DNA of 64,000 nt from Paracoccus rhizosphaerae (GCF_026162645.1 NZ_JAOTBE010000004.1:1-64000); one strand, 5' to 3'; counted from the first letter of the stretch, positions 8,259 through 20,088 are shown. Notes: a model not told the origin generated them from the letters alone. Numbers and translations are program-made.

Positions 8259-10262
8259 ATGCCGTCACCTGACCTCGAAGCCGCCGGCACTGTCCGGCGG
8301 CTTTGCGTTGCGAACCTCGGTTTTCTCCGGAACCCGCGGCTGTCGCGGATACTGACGCTGGCGGGATACCGCCCCGCGCTTGCCCTCCCCCGTCCGGGTG
8401 AGCCGGTGGGCATCTGGGGCGCAAGTCCGACGTCATGGCGCGGCATCGCCATCGCCGCGAAGCGGAACTGCCCGGTCGTCACGGTCGAGGATGCGTTCTT
8501 GCGCTCGGTCCTTCCGGGGCGGGCGCGGGGCCGGCTTGCCCGGCGCGGACTAATCGGGCTGCTGATCGACCCGGTCGGCCTGCACTTCGATCCGACCCGG
8601 CCCTCGACGCTCGAGCGGCTGATCGCGACCCCGCAGACGCCCGACCTGCACGCCCGTGCCGTCCAGTGCCTTGCCCGGCTGAGGGCGCTGGACCTGTCGA
8701 AATACAACGCCCACGATCCCGCGCTGCAGCCGCCCAAACCAGGCTATGTCCTGGTCGTCGATCAGACCCAAGGCGACGCATCGCTGCGGGGCGCAGACCG
8801 GGCGCTGTTCCTTCGCGTGCTGGCCGCCGCACGGGACGAAAATCCGGGCAAGCGGATCGTGATCCGGACCCATCCGGAAACGGCGGCCGGACTGCGACCG
8901 GGCCATCTGGACGCCGGCGACCTGCGGCCGGGCGATCAGCTTTGCGACACCCCTGTTTCACCCTGGCGGCTGGTCGAGGAGGCCGACGAGGTTTACGCAG
9001 TCAGCTCCCAACTGGGATACGAGGCGGTGCTGGCAGGCCACAAGCCGCGGTTGTTCGGGCTGCCCTTCTATGCGGGCTGGGGGCAGACCCGCGACGAGAT
9101 GGCGATGCCGGCGGGCCGCCGCGGATCAGCCACAAGAGAGGCCCTGTTCACCGCCAGCCACCTTCTGGCGCCGACATGGTACGACCCCTGCCGTGACCGG
9201 CTGACCGATTTCGAAGGCGCCCTGTCGCAAATCGAGGCCGAAACCCGCGCCTTTCGGCAGGACCGCCACGGCCACGTCGCGTTCGGCATCCGGCTGTGGA
9301 AGCGGCGGTTCCTCTCGCGCGAATTCGGCGACGTCGCGCCGCTGCGTTTTGCCCGCGACGCTGGCGCTGATACGACACTGGTCTGGGCCAGCGCCTCTGC
9401 CGCCGCTCCCTCGGCCATCCGGGTCGAGGACGGCTTCCTTCGGTCGCGCGGTCTGGGGGCGGAATTGACGCCGCCAATCTCGGTCGTGGCGGACGATCTG
9501 GGAATCTATTTCGATCCGACCCGACCGTCACGGCTCGAGACGCTGATCGCCCTCGGCCCGCCGCCTGGCGGACGCCAGCGAGCCCGGCACCTGATCGCCC
9601 GCCTGATCGAGATGCGGCTGAGCAAGTACAATCTGCAGGCGGAGGCGCCCTTGCCGCCCCCCGATGGCCGTCACCGGATCCTTGTGCCGGGTCAGGTCGA
9701 GGATGATGCCTCGATCCGGCGTGGCGCGGGGGCCGAACGCACAAACCTAGACCTTCTCCGACGTGTTCGGGCCGAAAACCCGCAGGCCTGGATCGTCTAC
9801 AAGCCGCATCCGGACGTCGAGGCGGGGCTGCGCCCCGGCGTCCTGCCCGAGGATGCCCTGGCGTCATTGGCCGACCATATTGCCAGCAAGGCCGACCCCG
9901 TGGCGCTGATCGAGGCGACGGATGCGGTCTGGACCATCACCTCGACCCTGGGCTTCGAGGCGCTGCTGCGCGGCAAACCGGTCACGGTGCTGGGGGCGCC
10001 CTTCTATGCCGGCTGGGGGCTGACGCGTGACCTCGGGCCGGTGCCGGCCCGGCGCCGGGCGCGGCCTGATCTTGAGGCGCTGGTCCATGCCTGCCTGATC
10101 GCGTATCCGCGCTATCGCGATCCGCTGACCGGCCTGCCCTGCCCGGTCGAGGTCGCGCTGGACAGGCTGGCGTCGGGGCTGTCCGGCCAGACGCCCGCCC
10201 TGCGCCTGCTGGCCAAGGCGCAAGGCGCGCTGGCAGGCCACAGCTGGATCTGGCGGCGCTAG
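8259..10262 (+). CDS. kpsC: capsule polysaccharide biosynthesis protein, KpsC-type bifunctional Kdo transferase
   Basis: A 667-residue protein built from two related halves. Each half repeats the same marks: LSKYN at about residues 148 and 454, a His-Pro motif followed by AGLRPG (THPETAAGLRPG, then KPHPDVEAGLRPG), and PFYAGWG followed by TRD. This duplication is typical of KpsC, which extends the Kdo linker of the capsule lipid anchor with alternating linkages. The gene begins 7 bases after the exporter stop. It ends convergent with ribD, overlapping by 4 bases, so the capsule set is tightly inserted. Confidence 0.9.
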   Translation: MPSPDLEAAGTVRRLCVANLGFLRNPRLSRILTLAGYRPALALPRPGEPVGIWGASPTSWRGIAIAAKRNCPVVTVEDAFLRSVLPGRARGRLARRGLIGLLIDPVGLHFDPTRPSTLERLIATPQTPDLHARAVQCLARLRALDLSKYNAHDPALQPPKPGYVLVVDQTQGDASLRGADRALFLRVLAAARDENPGKRIVIRTHPETAAGLRPGHLDAGDLRPGDQLCDTPVSPWRLVEEADEVYAVSSQLGYEAVLAGHKPRLFGLPFYAGWGQTRDEMAMPAGRRGSATREALFTASHLLAPTWYDPCRDRLTDFEGALSQIEAETRAFRQDRHGHVAFGIRLWKRRFLSREFGDVAPLRFARDAGADTTLVWASASAAAPSAIRVEDGFLRSRGLGAELTPPISVVADDLGIYFDPTRPSRLETLIALGPPPGGRQRARHLIARLIEMRLSKYNLQAEAPLPPPDGRHRILVPGQVEDDASIRRGAGAERTNLDLLRRVRAENPQAWIVYKPHPDVEAGLRPGVLPEDALASLADHIASKADPVALIEATDAVWTITSTLGFEALLRGKPVTVLGAPFYAGWGLTRDLGPVPARRRARPDLEALVHACLIAYPRYRDPLTGLPCPVEVALDRLASGLSGQTPALRLLAKAQGALAGHSWIWRR

Positions 10263-11269
10263 CGTGCCCGCCAGCGATGGAAGAGGTCGCCGCCGATCAC
10301 CTTTGTCTCGATCAGGTCAAACCTGGGCACCTGCGCCAGCTGCGACCAACCCGTGGGACCGACGAAGGGGCGCGCATCCGCCCCCATCGCCAGACCGGCG
10401 GTATAGCCGACCATCTGGTCGACCAGTCCCGCCTGCAGCAGGCTGGCGGCCAGCCGGCCGCCCCCTTCGCAGAAGACGCGGGTGATGCCGCGGCTGCCCA
10501 AATCCGCCAGGATATCGGCGGGCGTCCCCTCGACCCGCCACAGCGGCCCATGGTCGGCATCCTGGGGCGCCAGCGGCGGCAGGGCCTGTCGCGATACCAC
10601 GATCCGCACCGGCTGCTGCGGCGTGCGGATGCCGCGCACGTTCAGCTGCGGCAGATCCGCGCGCGCCGTGGCGCCGCCGACCATCACCGCATCGTGCTGG
10701 GCGCGCAACGCATGCACATGGGCGCGTGCCGCAGGGCCGGTAATCCACTGGCTTTCGCCGCTGGCCATGGCGATGCGACCATCAAGGCTGCTGGCCAGCT
10801 TCAGCGTCACGAACGGTCGGCCGCGCAGGATCCGCGACAGGAAGCCGGCCTGCAGCTCGGCTGCCTCGGCCGCCAGCACGCCCTCGGTCAACTGGATCCC
10901 GGCCGCCCGCAGCATCGCATGCCCGCGCCCGGCGACGCGGTGGTCGGGATCGGTCAGCGCCGTGACCACCCGAGCCACGCCGGATTGCACCAGTCCCGCC
11001 GCACAGGGGGGGGTCCGGCCGAAATGGGCGCAGGGCTCAAGCGTGACATAGGCGGTCGCGCCGGCGGCCAATGGTCCCGCCGCATCCAGCGCCATTCGTT
11101 CGGCATGCGGCCGCCCGCCCGGCTGGGTCCAGCCCCGGCCGACGACGCGACCGTCCCGGACAAGGACGCAGCCCACGGCCGGGTTCGGCCAGACATTCCC
11201 CAGCCCGCGCCGAGCCAGGCAAAGCGCATGCGCCATGTGGGCAGCGTCGTCTGTGGTATCCTGTGTCAA
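10259..11269 (-). CDS. ribD: bifunctional riboflavin deaminase-reductase
   Basis: A 336-residue RibD that deaminates and then reduces the pyrimidine intermediate of riboflavin synthesis. The N-terminal deaminase (about residues 10-150) has the zinc motifs HAERMAL and [12 protein letters not shown]. The C-terminal reductase shows [14 protein letters not shown] and [13 protein letters not shown]. The ATG overlaps the nrdR stop by 4 bases, so nrdR and ribD form an operon. Its former downstream partners ribE-ribBA-ribH-nusB lie beyond the capsule genes on the same strand. Confidence 0.95.
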   Translation of the reverse strand: MTQDTTDDAAHMAHALCLARRGLGNVWPNPAVGCVLVRDGRVVGRGWTQPGGRPHAERMALDAAGPLAAGATAYVTLEPCAHFGRTPPCAAGLVQSGVARVVTALTDPDHRVAGRGHAMLRAAGIQLTEGVLAAEAAELQAGFLSRILRGRPFVTLKLASSLDGRIAMASGESQWITGPAARAHVHALRAQHDAVMVGGATARADLPQLNVRGIRTPQQPVRIVVSRQALPPLAPQDADHGPLWRVEGTPADILADLGSRGITRVFCEGGGRLAASLLQAGLVDQMVGYTAGLAMGADARPFVGPTGWSQLAQVPRFDLIETKVIGGDLFHRWRAR

Positions 11270-11730
11270 TCGCCGATGGCGCCGGGCCGCAGTTCCGACA
11301 CGAACTTGTCGAAGTCGTCCGCGTCTTGAAAGTTCTTGTAGACGCTTGCAAAGCGGACATAGGCGACGTTGTCGACACGCGACAGCGCCTCCATCACGAT
11401 CTCGCCAATGGTCTTCGACGGGATGTCAGTCTCGCCCGTGCTTTCCAACCGCCTGACCAGACCGCTGATCATCTGCTCGATGCGCTCGGGCTCGACCGGG
11501 CGCTTCTGCATGGCGATGCGGATCGAGCGGGCCATCTTGTCGCGGTCGAAATCCTCGCGCTTGCCATTGGCCTTCACCACGACCAGATCGCGCAGCTGCA
11601 CGCGTTCATAGGTGGTGAAACGTCCCCCGCAGGCCGGGCAGAACCGACGGCGGCGGATCGCAACGTTATCCTCGGCCGGACGCGAGTCCTTGACCTGGGT
11701 ATCGGCATTTCCACAGAACGGGCAGCGCAT
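11266..11730 (-). CDS. nrdR: transcriptional repressor NrdR
   Basis: A 154-residue NrdR, the ATP-cone repressor of ribonucleotide reductase genes. A zinc ribbon fills the first 40 residues (CPFCG ... [14 protein letters not shown]). The ATP-cone (about 49-139) includes [17 protein letters not shown] and [13 protein letters not shown]. Length and motifs are standard. The nrdR-ribD pair is a common neighbourhood in proteobacteria. Confidence 0.96.
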   Translation of the reverse strand: MRCPFCGNADTQVKDSRPAEDNVAIRRRRFCPACGGRFTTYERVQLRDLVVVKANGKREDFDRDKMARSIRIAMQKRPVEPERIEQMISGLVRRLESTGETDIPSKTIGEIVMEALSRVDNVAYVRFASVYKNFQDADDFDKFVSELRPGAIGD

Positions 11731-11884
11731 TCCCTTGTCCCTTCAATCGGGCGATCCGCCGCCAGTATAGGCACCTTGGCAGGGATTGGGTAGCCTTATC
11801 CACAGCACACAAGATGCGCCCCTCAGGAACCTGTGGCTTCGAAGCCGCGTTGGCGGGCGTGATCGCCAATCTAGGGGGAGAACA

Positions 11885-12556
11885 ATGGCCAGGACCCTGT
11901 TCATCACCGGCGCCTCGTCAGGCATCGGCGCCGCCACCGCGAAGGCTGCCGCAAAGGCCGGCTGGAACGTTGCCCTTTTTGCGCGCTCGGCCGGCAAGCT
12001 GGCCGACCTGTCGCAAGAACTGGGGCGCGAGGCCCTTGCCACCGCAGGCGACGCCACGCGGATCGACGATCTGCAGGCCGCCGTTGCGCAGGCCGTCGAT
12101 CGGTTCGGCGGCATCGACGCTGCTTTCGCCAATGCCGGTCGAGGACTGTCGAAACCCGGCACCGAAGCTGGCGACCTGGACGACATCCGCGGGATGATCG
12201 ACCTGAACGTGATGGGCGTGGTGCTGACTGCGCGTGCGGTGCTGCCCGAGTTGCGCAAGACCAAGGGAACGTTGGTTCTAACCGGATCCGCCGCGGGCCG
12301 GAGCCACATCGCCGGATCAATCTATGGCGCGACCAAGTGGTTCGTGCACGGCTATGCTGGAAACCTCGCCGCGGAAATGCGCGAATGGGGTGGCCGCTGT
12401 TCGGTCGTGGCACCGGGCATGGTGAACACCAACTTCTTCGACGACGGCGCCCCCGACAAGCTGCAACCCGAGGACGTGGCCGAAGCTGTCTTGCACATGA
12501 TCACCGCACCCCCGCATACGGCAATCCGCGAAACCTTCCTGATGCCTCAGAACTGA
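11885..12556 (+). CDS. short-chain dehydrogenase/reductase
   Basis: A 223-residue classical SDR. The NAD(P)-binding TGASSGIG motif is at residues 8-15, NAG follows mid-protein, a serine sits in the VLTGSAAGR region, and the catalytic YGATK is present. The start at 11885 has GGGGGAG in front of it; upstream extensions lack that. The substrate cannot be told. It converges on the YjbQ gene with an overlap of about 10 bases. Confidence 0.88.
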   Translation: MARTLFITGASSGIGAATAKAAAKAGWNVALFARSAGKLADLSQELGREALATAGDATRIDDLQAAVAQAVDRFGGIDAAFANAGRGLSKPGTEAGDLDDIRGMIDLNVMGVVLTARAVLPELRKTKGTLVLTGSAAGRSHIAGSIYGATKWFVHGYAGNLAAEMREWGGRCSVVAPGMVNTNFFDDGAPDKLQPEDVAEAVLHMITAPPHTAIRETFLMPQN

Positions 12557-12969
12557 GACGCTTGGAACATTGCCACGACCTGCCGCCGGTGCGGCGCGCG
12601 CCGATGCTCGACGACATAGATGCCTTGCCAGCGGCCCAGCATCATCCGCCCATCGACCACCGGGATCTGCAGCGTCGTCGGCAGCACCGCAGCCTTCAGA
12701 TGCGCCGGCATGTCGTCCGGGCCTTCGTAGCGGTGGCTGATCCAACCCATCGACGGATCGTCCGCGGGCGGGGCCAGCCTTTCCAGCCACGCCAGCAGGT
12801 CGGCCTGCACCTCGGGATCGGCATTTTCCTGGATCAGCAGCGAGGCCGAGGTGTGGCGGATCAGCAGTGTCAGGACGCCGTCGCCCCTGTCCAGCAGCCA
12901 GTCGGCCAGACGGTCGGTGATCTCGTGGCAGGCGGGGCCGTTCGTGTCGATCGTCAGGTTCAGGATCAT
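12547..12969 (-). CDS. YjbQ family protein (UPF0047)
   Basis: A 140-residue single-domain protein of the YjbQ/UPF0047 family. LLIRHTSASLLIQENADPEV at residues 34-53 and the C-terminal LGRWQGIYVVEHR are the family's hallmark segments. Some members have weak thiamine-phosphate synthase activity; the true role is unsettled. The gene is coupled to rmuC: its ATG overlaps the rmuC stop by 4 bases. Confidence 0.88.
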   Translation of the reverse strand: MILNLTIDTNGPACHEITDRLADWLLDRGDGVLTLLIRHTSASLLIQENADPEVQADLLAWLERLAPPADDPSMGWISHRYEGPDDMPAHLKAAVLPTTLQIPVVDGRMMLGRWQGIYVVEHRRAPHRRQVVAMFQASQF

Positions 12970-14393
12970 TCCGCCGCCTCGGGTCCCTGCAGCGCCGGTG
13001 CGTCGTCGTCGCGATCGTGATCCAGTTCGATTTGCTTGCTGGCACGGGCGCCCAGGCCGCGCAGCATCTCGACCTGCCGGATCACGTTGCCAGAGCCGCG
13101 CGTCAGCCGGTCCATGGCCTGACCATGCGCCCGGTTCGCCTGGTCCAGCGCCCGGCCCACGCCCTCCATCGAGTCGACGAAGCCTGCGACCTTGTCGTAG
13201 AGTTGCCCGGCGCGACGGGCGATTTCCATTGCGTTGCTTTCACGACGCTCGACCGCCCAGATGTGCTCGACGGTGCGCAGCGTCAGCATCAGGGTCGTGG
13301 GCGTGGTCAGGCCAACCCGCCGCTCCATCGCGAAGGCCGCAAGCGAGGGATCGGCGCGCAGCGCATCTGAGAAGGCGCCCTCGATCGGGATGAACATCAG
13401 CACGTAGTCGACTGAATTGTCATCCATCCTCTGATAGCCCTTGCCGGCCAGCGTACCGATATGGGTGCGGATCGCGGCCAGATGGCGGCGCAGCGCAGCC
13501 TCGGCCTCGGCCGGGTCCTCGGACGTGACCGACAGCTCGTAGTCGTTCAGCGAAACCTTGCTGTCGATGACCATGACCTTGCCGCGCGGCATCTTCACGA
13601 CGACGTCGGGCCGCCACAGCTTCCCGTCCTCGTCGCGCCAGCTGGACTGCAGATCGTAATGCGTCCCCGCCATCAGGCCGGAATCCTCGAGGATCCGTTC
13701 CAGCACCATCTCGCCCCAGGCGCCCTGCCGCTGCTTGTCACCTTTCAAGGCTCGCGTCAGGTTTACCGCCTCACGCGAGATCTGCTCGCTGCGATTGTGC
13801 AGCGACAGGATCTGCTCGCGCAGCCGCGAAGATTCCTCGTCCAGGATCTTGTTGCGGGCCTGAAGCTCGGTCTGGAACCGACCGACCTGGTCGCGGAAAG
13901 GGGTCAGCAGGGCGTTCAGATGCTCTTGCTGGGTTTTCTGCAGGTCCGCCTGCTGGACTCGCAGGGTCTCGGCCGACAGCAGCTTGAACTGGCCGGTCAT
14001 CTCGGCGCGCAGTTCGCGCAGGGTGGCAATCTCTCGGACCGAGGCCTCGGCGTCCTTTTCCGCCCGCAGGCGCGCCTCGGCCAACTGCGTGGCAAGGACT
14101 GCGGCCTCTTGGTGCGCGCGGTGCAGCGCGTCGGTCAGGCCGTCCCGCTCCTCGGTCAGTTCCGACAGGCGCGCGAGCTGCGATTCCAGCCGCGCCTGCT
14201 GCTGCCCCAAGCTCAGGTCCTTCTCGTGCAGGCGCGCCCGCGCCGCGTCCCGATCCTCGGCCAGCCGTTCGCGAAGCGCCTCGACCTCGCGCTGCGCCGA
14301 CCTCTGTTGGCCCCGCCAATGCAGCCCAAGCGCCACCGCCAGCACCAGAAGCGCCCCGGCCAGCACCCACAGGATCGTCACGTCTTGTTGCAT
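12966..14393 (-). CDS. rmuC: DNA recombination protein RmuC homologue
   Basis: A 475-residue RmuC. A transmembrane helix covers about residues 6-24 (ILWVLAGALLVLAVALGL). A long coiled coil rich in Gln, Glu, Arg and Leu extends to about residue 200. The RmuC nuclease-like domain (about 210-430) contains GDKQRQGAWGEMVLERIL, PDVVVKMPRGKVMVIDSKV and DYVLMFIPIEGAF. RmuC is linked to limiting DNA inversions in E. coli. The start was placed at the ATG opening the membrane helix. A tandem of yjbQ and BLUF genes flanks it on the same strand. Confidence 0.92.
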   Translation of the reverse strand: MQQDVTILWVLAGALLVLAVALGLHWRGQQRSAQREVEALRERLAEDRDAARARLHEKDLSLGQQQARLESQLARLSELTEERDGLTDALHRAHQEAAVLATQLAEARLRAEKDAEASVREIATLRELRAEMTGQFKLLSAETLRVQQADLQKTQQEHLNALLTPFRDQVGRFQTELQARNKILDEESSRLREQILSLHNRSEQISREAVNLTRALKGDKQRQGAWGEMVLERILEDSGLMAGTHYDLQSSWRDEDGKLWRPDVVVKMPRGKVMVIDSKVSLNDYELSVTSEDPAEAEAALRRHLAAIRTHIGTLAGKGYQRMDDNSVDYVLMFIPIEGAFSDALRADPSLAAFAMERRVGLTTPTTLMLTLRTVEHIWAVERRESNAMEIARRAGQLYDKVAGFVDSMEGVGRALDQANRAHGQAMDRLTRGSGNVIRQVEMLRGLGARASKQIELDHDRDDDAPALQGPEAAE

Positions 14394-14400
14394 CTTCGAC

Positions 14401-14814
14401 CTATGCCCTGATCTCGCGCAGGAAGGTGCCGATGCTTCCAACGGAACTGTCATCCCGCCGCTGAAGCCAGTCCATCAGCGAACCCGCCGTCCTGTCCGAG
14501 TAGCGCATCTGCCAGTCGGGGAACAGCCGCCGCGGCAATTTCCCCTGGTCAAGGACCGTCATGTCCAGGTGGCGCGAATCGTCGCGCAGCTTGTCCAGCA
14601 GCCGGAACAAGACAATGGGCGGCCCTTCCAGCCACTGGAAGAACAGTCCGTCCTCGTGATGCAGGCAGCCGGTCAATTCCATCCGCCGGTTGTTCTCTGC
14701 CGACCTCTCGATGATGCCGGAGATTTCGTCGGCCGTCATGTGGGGCAGAGCGACGCTTCGATAGAGGCAGAAGCCGACCTCTTCCGGCGCATCGCCATTG
14801 TTCATATCGCGCAT
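14401..14814 (-). CDS. BLUF domain blue-light photoreceptor (first of two)
   Basis: A 137-residue protein that is essentially one BLUF (flavin-binding blue-light) domain plus a short helical C-terminus. The key residues have the same spacing as in AppA: Tyr18, then Asn42 (+24), Gln60 (+18), Trp101 and Met103. The segment around LTGCLHHEDGLFFQWLEG is the family's core. The start at 14814 has GGGAGG upstream; an earlier in-frame ATG does not. The output is unknown. Short BLUF proteins such as BlrB occur in Rhodobacter. It lies 69 bases downstream of a second BLUF gene. Confidence 0.9.
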   Translation of the reverse strand: MRDMNNGDAPEEVGFCLYRSVALPHMTADEISGIIERSAENNRRMELTGCLHHEDGLFFQWLEGPPIVLFRLLDKLRDDSRHLDMTVLDQGKLPRRLFPDWQMRYSDRTAGSLMDWLQRRDDSSVGSIGTFLREIRA

Positions 14815-14883
14815 GATCGCACCTCCCGTCAGGGGATGTTGACCGTCCCTGCACATGATGCAAGCCGCGACCTGCGCGGTATT

Positions 14884-15297
14884 TTAAGCAGCGACCGACA
14901 TCAGGAAGGCGGTGATCCCGCCGGCATAGTCGCCGCGATGCACGGTCGAGTTGTCGGATACCGCGAACCAGTCCATCAGCGAGGCGCGATCGCGGTCGGA
15001 AAACCGCATCCGCCAGTCCTGGAACCGTCGATAATCCAGCGCGCCCTCGTCCAGAACCTCAAGGTTCAGGTGACGCGGGTCCTGGTCCAGAAGCGCGATC
15101 AGTTGCAGCAGCGCCGGCGCCGGGCCCTCCAGCCACTGAAAGAACAGCCCGTCCTCGTGATGCAGGCAACCGGTCAGGCCAAGCTGCTGGTTGCGCCGCC
15201 GCGCCTCGGTCAGGATGTCATGCATGTCGCCCTGGTCCAGGCCAGGGCGTGCCGTGCTGCGATAAAGAAAGAAGCCGAGGCCGTCGACGCTGTCCAA
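14884..15297 (-). CDS. BLUF domain blue-light photoreceptor (second of two)
   Basis: A 137-residue BLUF protein, the same length as its neighbour and clearly a paralogue (both contain TGCLHHEDGLFFQWLEG). The flavin-site residues are Tyr12, Asn36, Gln54, Trp95 and Met97, at identical spacing. No suitable ATG exists near the N-terminus. The likely start is a TTG at 15297, one base after the rpoD stop, so translation may be coupled to rpoD. A longer frame reaching back into rpoD would add unrelated residues and is unlikely. C-terminal halves of the two paralogues differ most. Confidence 0.85.
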   Translation of the reverse strand: MDSVDGLGFFLYRSTARPGLDQGDMHDILTEARRRNQQLGLTGCLHHEDGLFFQWLEGPAPALLQLIALLDQDPRHLNLEVLDEGALDYRRFQDWRMRFSDRDRASLMDWFAVSDNSTVHRGDYAGGITAFLMSVAA

Positions 15298-15298
15298 T

Positions 15299-17272
<1,974 letters not shown>

Positions 17273-17421
17273 CCGGGGGCTCCTTCTCGGCGGTCTCGGG
17301 CGGGCGATTCGCGGGCTGGGCCGAATCGTCGCGAAAGAAATTCGTATCTAACGCGCTTCCGGGCCGAATCAAAGGCCGTCCGCGCGGATGATTCGCGACC
17401 GGCTGCGGACGCGCATCGTGG

Positions 17422-19344
17422 TCATTTTCCCGAAGGCTTGCGCCAGATCTGGCCGCTGAGCCAGTCGGACAACTGCGCCGACAGGGCGGTACGGTCCTCG
17501 TTCAGGTCGCTGCTGACCTCCAGCTCGGGACGCTCGGCCCGGTGACGGGCGCGGGCGATCTGGCTGATGCGCCACGTCAGCCCTTCGTCGGCTTCGCCTT
17601 GTATCTCTGATTCGGCGCGGGCGAGTTCATGGCTGGCGGCGCGCTCGGCCTCGAGACGATCGAGCAGGTTGTCCAGAATGGCGGCTGCGGCCTCGTCCTC
17701 TTGCTGGTGGATCACTGCGGGGGTCAGGCCCAGATGGGCGTCGCGGCGGAGCGTTTCAAGTCCGCGACGACCGGCGGCGCTGTCGCCCTGCGTCAGCAGA
17801 TCGTGAAGCAGTGCGGCACGATCGGCGTCCTGCGGCAGCAGCTTTTCCAGCCGCGCCTCGGCCAGGGGAACCACTGCGGGTCGAAGCGCGCAGATCAGCA
17901 GCGCGGCACCTTCAAGGATGTCCGCGCCCCTGGCGGGTGCAGAGAAGTTGCCGGGCAGGAACGGCGCGCGCGGGGCCATCGAAGCCCCTCCGCGCCGGAC
18001 CGGGCTGCGCCCGGCCGTCCCTTGCCGCGCCCCCTGCCCCGGAGGGCGCTGGCGGTTTCCCGGACCGAAAAGCTCCCACCGCTTTCGGCGGATCTCCTCG
18101 GTGTAGTGGTTGCGGGTCAGCTCATCAGGAATGCGGCCGATGGCCTCTTGCAGGCGCCGGTCCAGCGCGGCCTTGCGTTCGGGGCTGTCGAAGACTTGCC
18201 CTTCGGTCTCTCGCGTCCAAAGCAGATCCAAGAGCGGGCGGGCCTGATCCAGAAGCGCCGCCATCGCGCCCGGTCCGGCAGACTTGATCAGGTCGTCGGG
18301 GTCCTGCCCTGCCGGCAGGATGACGAAGCGCAGCGCCTGGCCGTGCCCCGTCAGCGGCAGCGCCAGGTCGATCAGCCGCTGCGCCGCCCGCTGGCCGGCC
18401 GCGTCGCCGTCGAGTGCGATGATCGGTTCGGGCGAGAGGCGCCACATGAGGCGCAGCTGTTCCTCGGTGATGGCGGTGCCGAGGGGGGCGACGGCGCCTT
18501 CGAACCCGGCACGGGCCAAGGCGATGACGTCCATGTAACCCTCGGCCACCACGAGCCGCTGGCCCTTCGAGACGGCGCTGCGCGCGGGGCCGAGGTTGTA
18601 GAGGTTGCGGCCCTTGTCGAAGAGCGCCGTTTCCGGGCTGTTGAGATACTTGGCGCGGGCGTTCGGGTCCATGGCGCGGCCGCCGAAGCCGATGCAGCGG
18701 CCTTGGCCGTCGCGGATCGGGAAGATGATGCGGCCCCGGAACCGGTCGTAGGCTGCGCCGCCGCCATCGGGGCGCGCGGACATGCCGGCCTCGACGATCT
18801 GCGCCTCGTCGAACCCCTTCTCCCGCAGGGCGCCAGTCAGGGCGTGGCGGCTGTCGGGGGCGAAGCCGATCTCGAACCGGTCCAGCGCGGCGGCGTCGAG
18901 GCCGCGGCGGGCCAGATAATCGCGGGCGTCGGCGGCGGCGCCCGTTTGCAGCTGCAGCCGGAACCAGCGGCAGGCAGCTTCGGTCACGTCCAGAAGCTTC
19001 GTCCGCCGGTCGGTGCGTTCGCGTGCCCGCGGGTCGGGTTCGGGCATCGTCAGCCCGGCCTCGGCCGCCAGCAGCTTGACGGCCTCGATGAACTCCAGCC
19101 CGTCGTGGTCGCGCAGGAAGGACACCACGTCCCCCTTCGCCTGGCACCCGAAGCAGTAGTAGAAGCCCTTCTGGTCGTCGCAGTGGAAGCTGGCAGACTT
19201 TTCCTGGTGGAAGGGGCATGGCGCCCACCAGTCGCCGCGGGCCTGGTTCGACTTGCGCAGGTCCCACGTCACCTTCTTGCCGATCACGCTGCTGATCGGG
19301 ACGCGGTTGCGAATCTCGTCGAGGAAACCGGGAGGCAGGGACAT
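17422..19344 (-). CDS. dnaG: DNA primase
   Basis: A 640-residue DnaG that makes RNA primers at the replication fork. The CHC2 zinc motif is Cys43, His46, Cys64 and Cys67. The TOPRIM core follows with LVVAEGYMDVIAL and ALDGDAAGQRAAQR. The C-terminal DnaB-interacting part is recognisable by helices only. The start at MSLPPGF was chosen over two in-frame ATGs 9 and 36 bases upstream because DnaG proteins normally begin there. It lies 149 bases upstream of rpoD on the same strand. Confidence 0.96.
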   Translation of the reverse strand: MSLPPGFLDEIRNRVPISSVIGKKVTWDLRKSNQARGDWWAPCPFHQEKSASFHCDDQKGFYYCFGCQAKGDVVSFLRDHDGLEFIEAVKLLAAEAGLTMPEPDPRARERTDRRTKLLDVTEAACRWFRLQLQTGAAADARDYLARRGLDAAALDRFEIGFAPDSRHALTGALREKGFDEAQIVEAGMSARPDGGGAAYDRFRGRIIFPIRDGQGRCIGFGGRAMDPNARAKYLNSPETALFDKGRNLYNLGPARSAVSKGQRLVVAEGYMDVIALARAGFEGAVAPLGTAITEEQLRLMWRLSPEPIIALDGDAAGQRAAQRLIDLALPLTGHGQALRFVILPAGQDPDDLIKSAGPGAMAALLDQARPLLDLLWTRETEGQVFDSPERKAALDRRLQEAIGRIPDELTRNHYTEEIRRKRWELFGPGNRQRPPGQGARQGTAGRSPVRRGGASMAPRAPFLPGNFSAPARGADILEGAALLICALRPAVVPLAEARLEKLLPQDADRAALLHDLLTQGDSAAGRRGLETLRRDAHLGLTPAVIHQQEDEAAAAILDNLLDRLEAERAASHELARAESEIQGEADEGLTWRISQIARARHRAERPELEVSSDLNEDRTALSAQLSDWLSGQIWRKPSGK

Positions 19345-19416
19345 GGGCGCCATTATCCGGGATGGCGGAAGGAGCGGCAAGCGCCGGATCAGGGGTATTT
19401 GGGCAAAGAAGAAGCG

Positions 19417-20001
19417 TTACGCGCCCACCGCCCCGCGGGCCAGCCCCCAGTAGATCTGCATGATCCGGGCGCGGTCGAGGCGCCCGCCTTCGCGATACCA
19501 GTTGGTCACGCCGGTCAGCATGGCGATCAGCGCCAGCGTGGTCAGCTTGGCGTCCTCGATCCGCATCGTCCCGGCGGCCACACCATCGCGGAGGATGTCT
19601 TCAAGAGCGGCCTCGTACCGGCCGCGCAGGTCGGCGATGCGCGCGAAATTATCGGGGCTGAGGTTGCGAAGTTCCATGTAGGACAGGAAGACGGCGTCCG
19701 GGTGATCGAGGCTGAAGCCGATATGGAAGTCTACGAAACGGTGCAGGCGTGCCAGCGGGTCGGCCAGCGGGTCGTCGCGCCACGCGGCCAGCAGATCCTG
19801 CATGTGCGTTTCCAGAAGGTCGAAGAGAAGCGCCTGCTTGTCGGTCGTATACGCATAGAGGGCGCCGGCCTGCACGCCCACGGCGGCCGCGATCTGGCGC
19901 ATCGACACGGCCGCATAGCCCTGCCGCGCGAAAAGGCGGCGGGCTTCGTCGCGAAGCAGGGGGCCGGTGATCTCGGCGCGGGAACCTTGGGTGCGGGCCA
20001 T
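19417..20001 (-). CDS. TetR family transcriptional regulator
   Basis: A 194-residue TetR regulator. The N-terminal helix-turn-helix is seen in ARRLFARQGYAAVSMRQIAA and GVQAGALYAYTTDKQALLF. The rest is a helical ligand domain of unknown specificity. It is divergent from the small lipoprotein gene (about 90 bases between the starts), so one of these may be its target; that is inference. Confidence 0.88.
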   Translation of the reverse strand: MARTQGSRAEITGPLLRDEARRLFARQGYAAVSMRQIAAAVGVQAGALYAYTTDKQALLFDLLETHMQDLLAAWRDDPLADPLARLHRFVDFHIGFSLDHPDAVFLSYMELRNLSPDNFARIADLRGRYEAALEDILRDGVAAGTMRIEDAKLTTLALIAMLTGVTNWYREGGRLDRARIMQIYWGLARGAVGA

Positions 20002-20088
20002 CGGAACCTGTTAGCCCGAGGTGGGATGGCTTGGAAAGCACGAACACCGCCGTTGCCCATGCCGGGGCGGCGGCGTAACCATCTTGCC

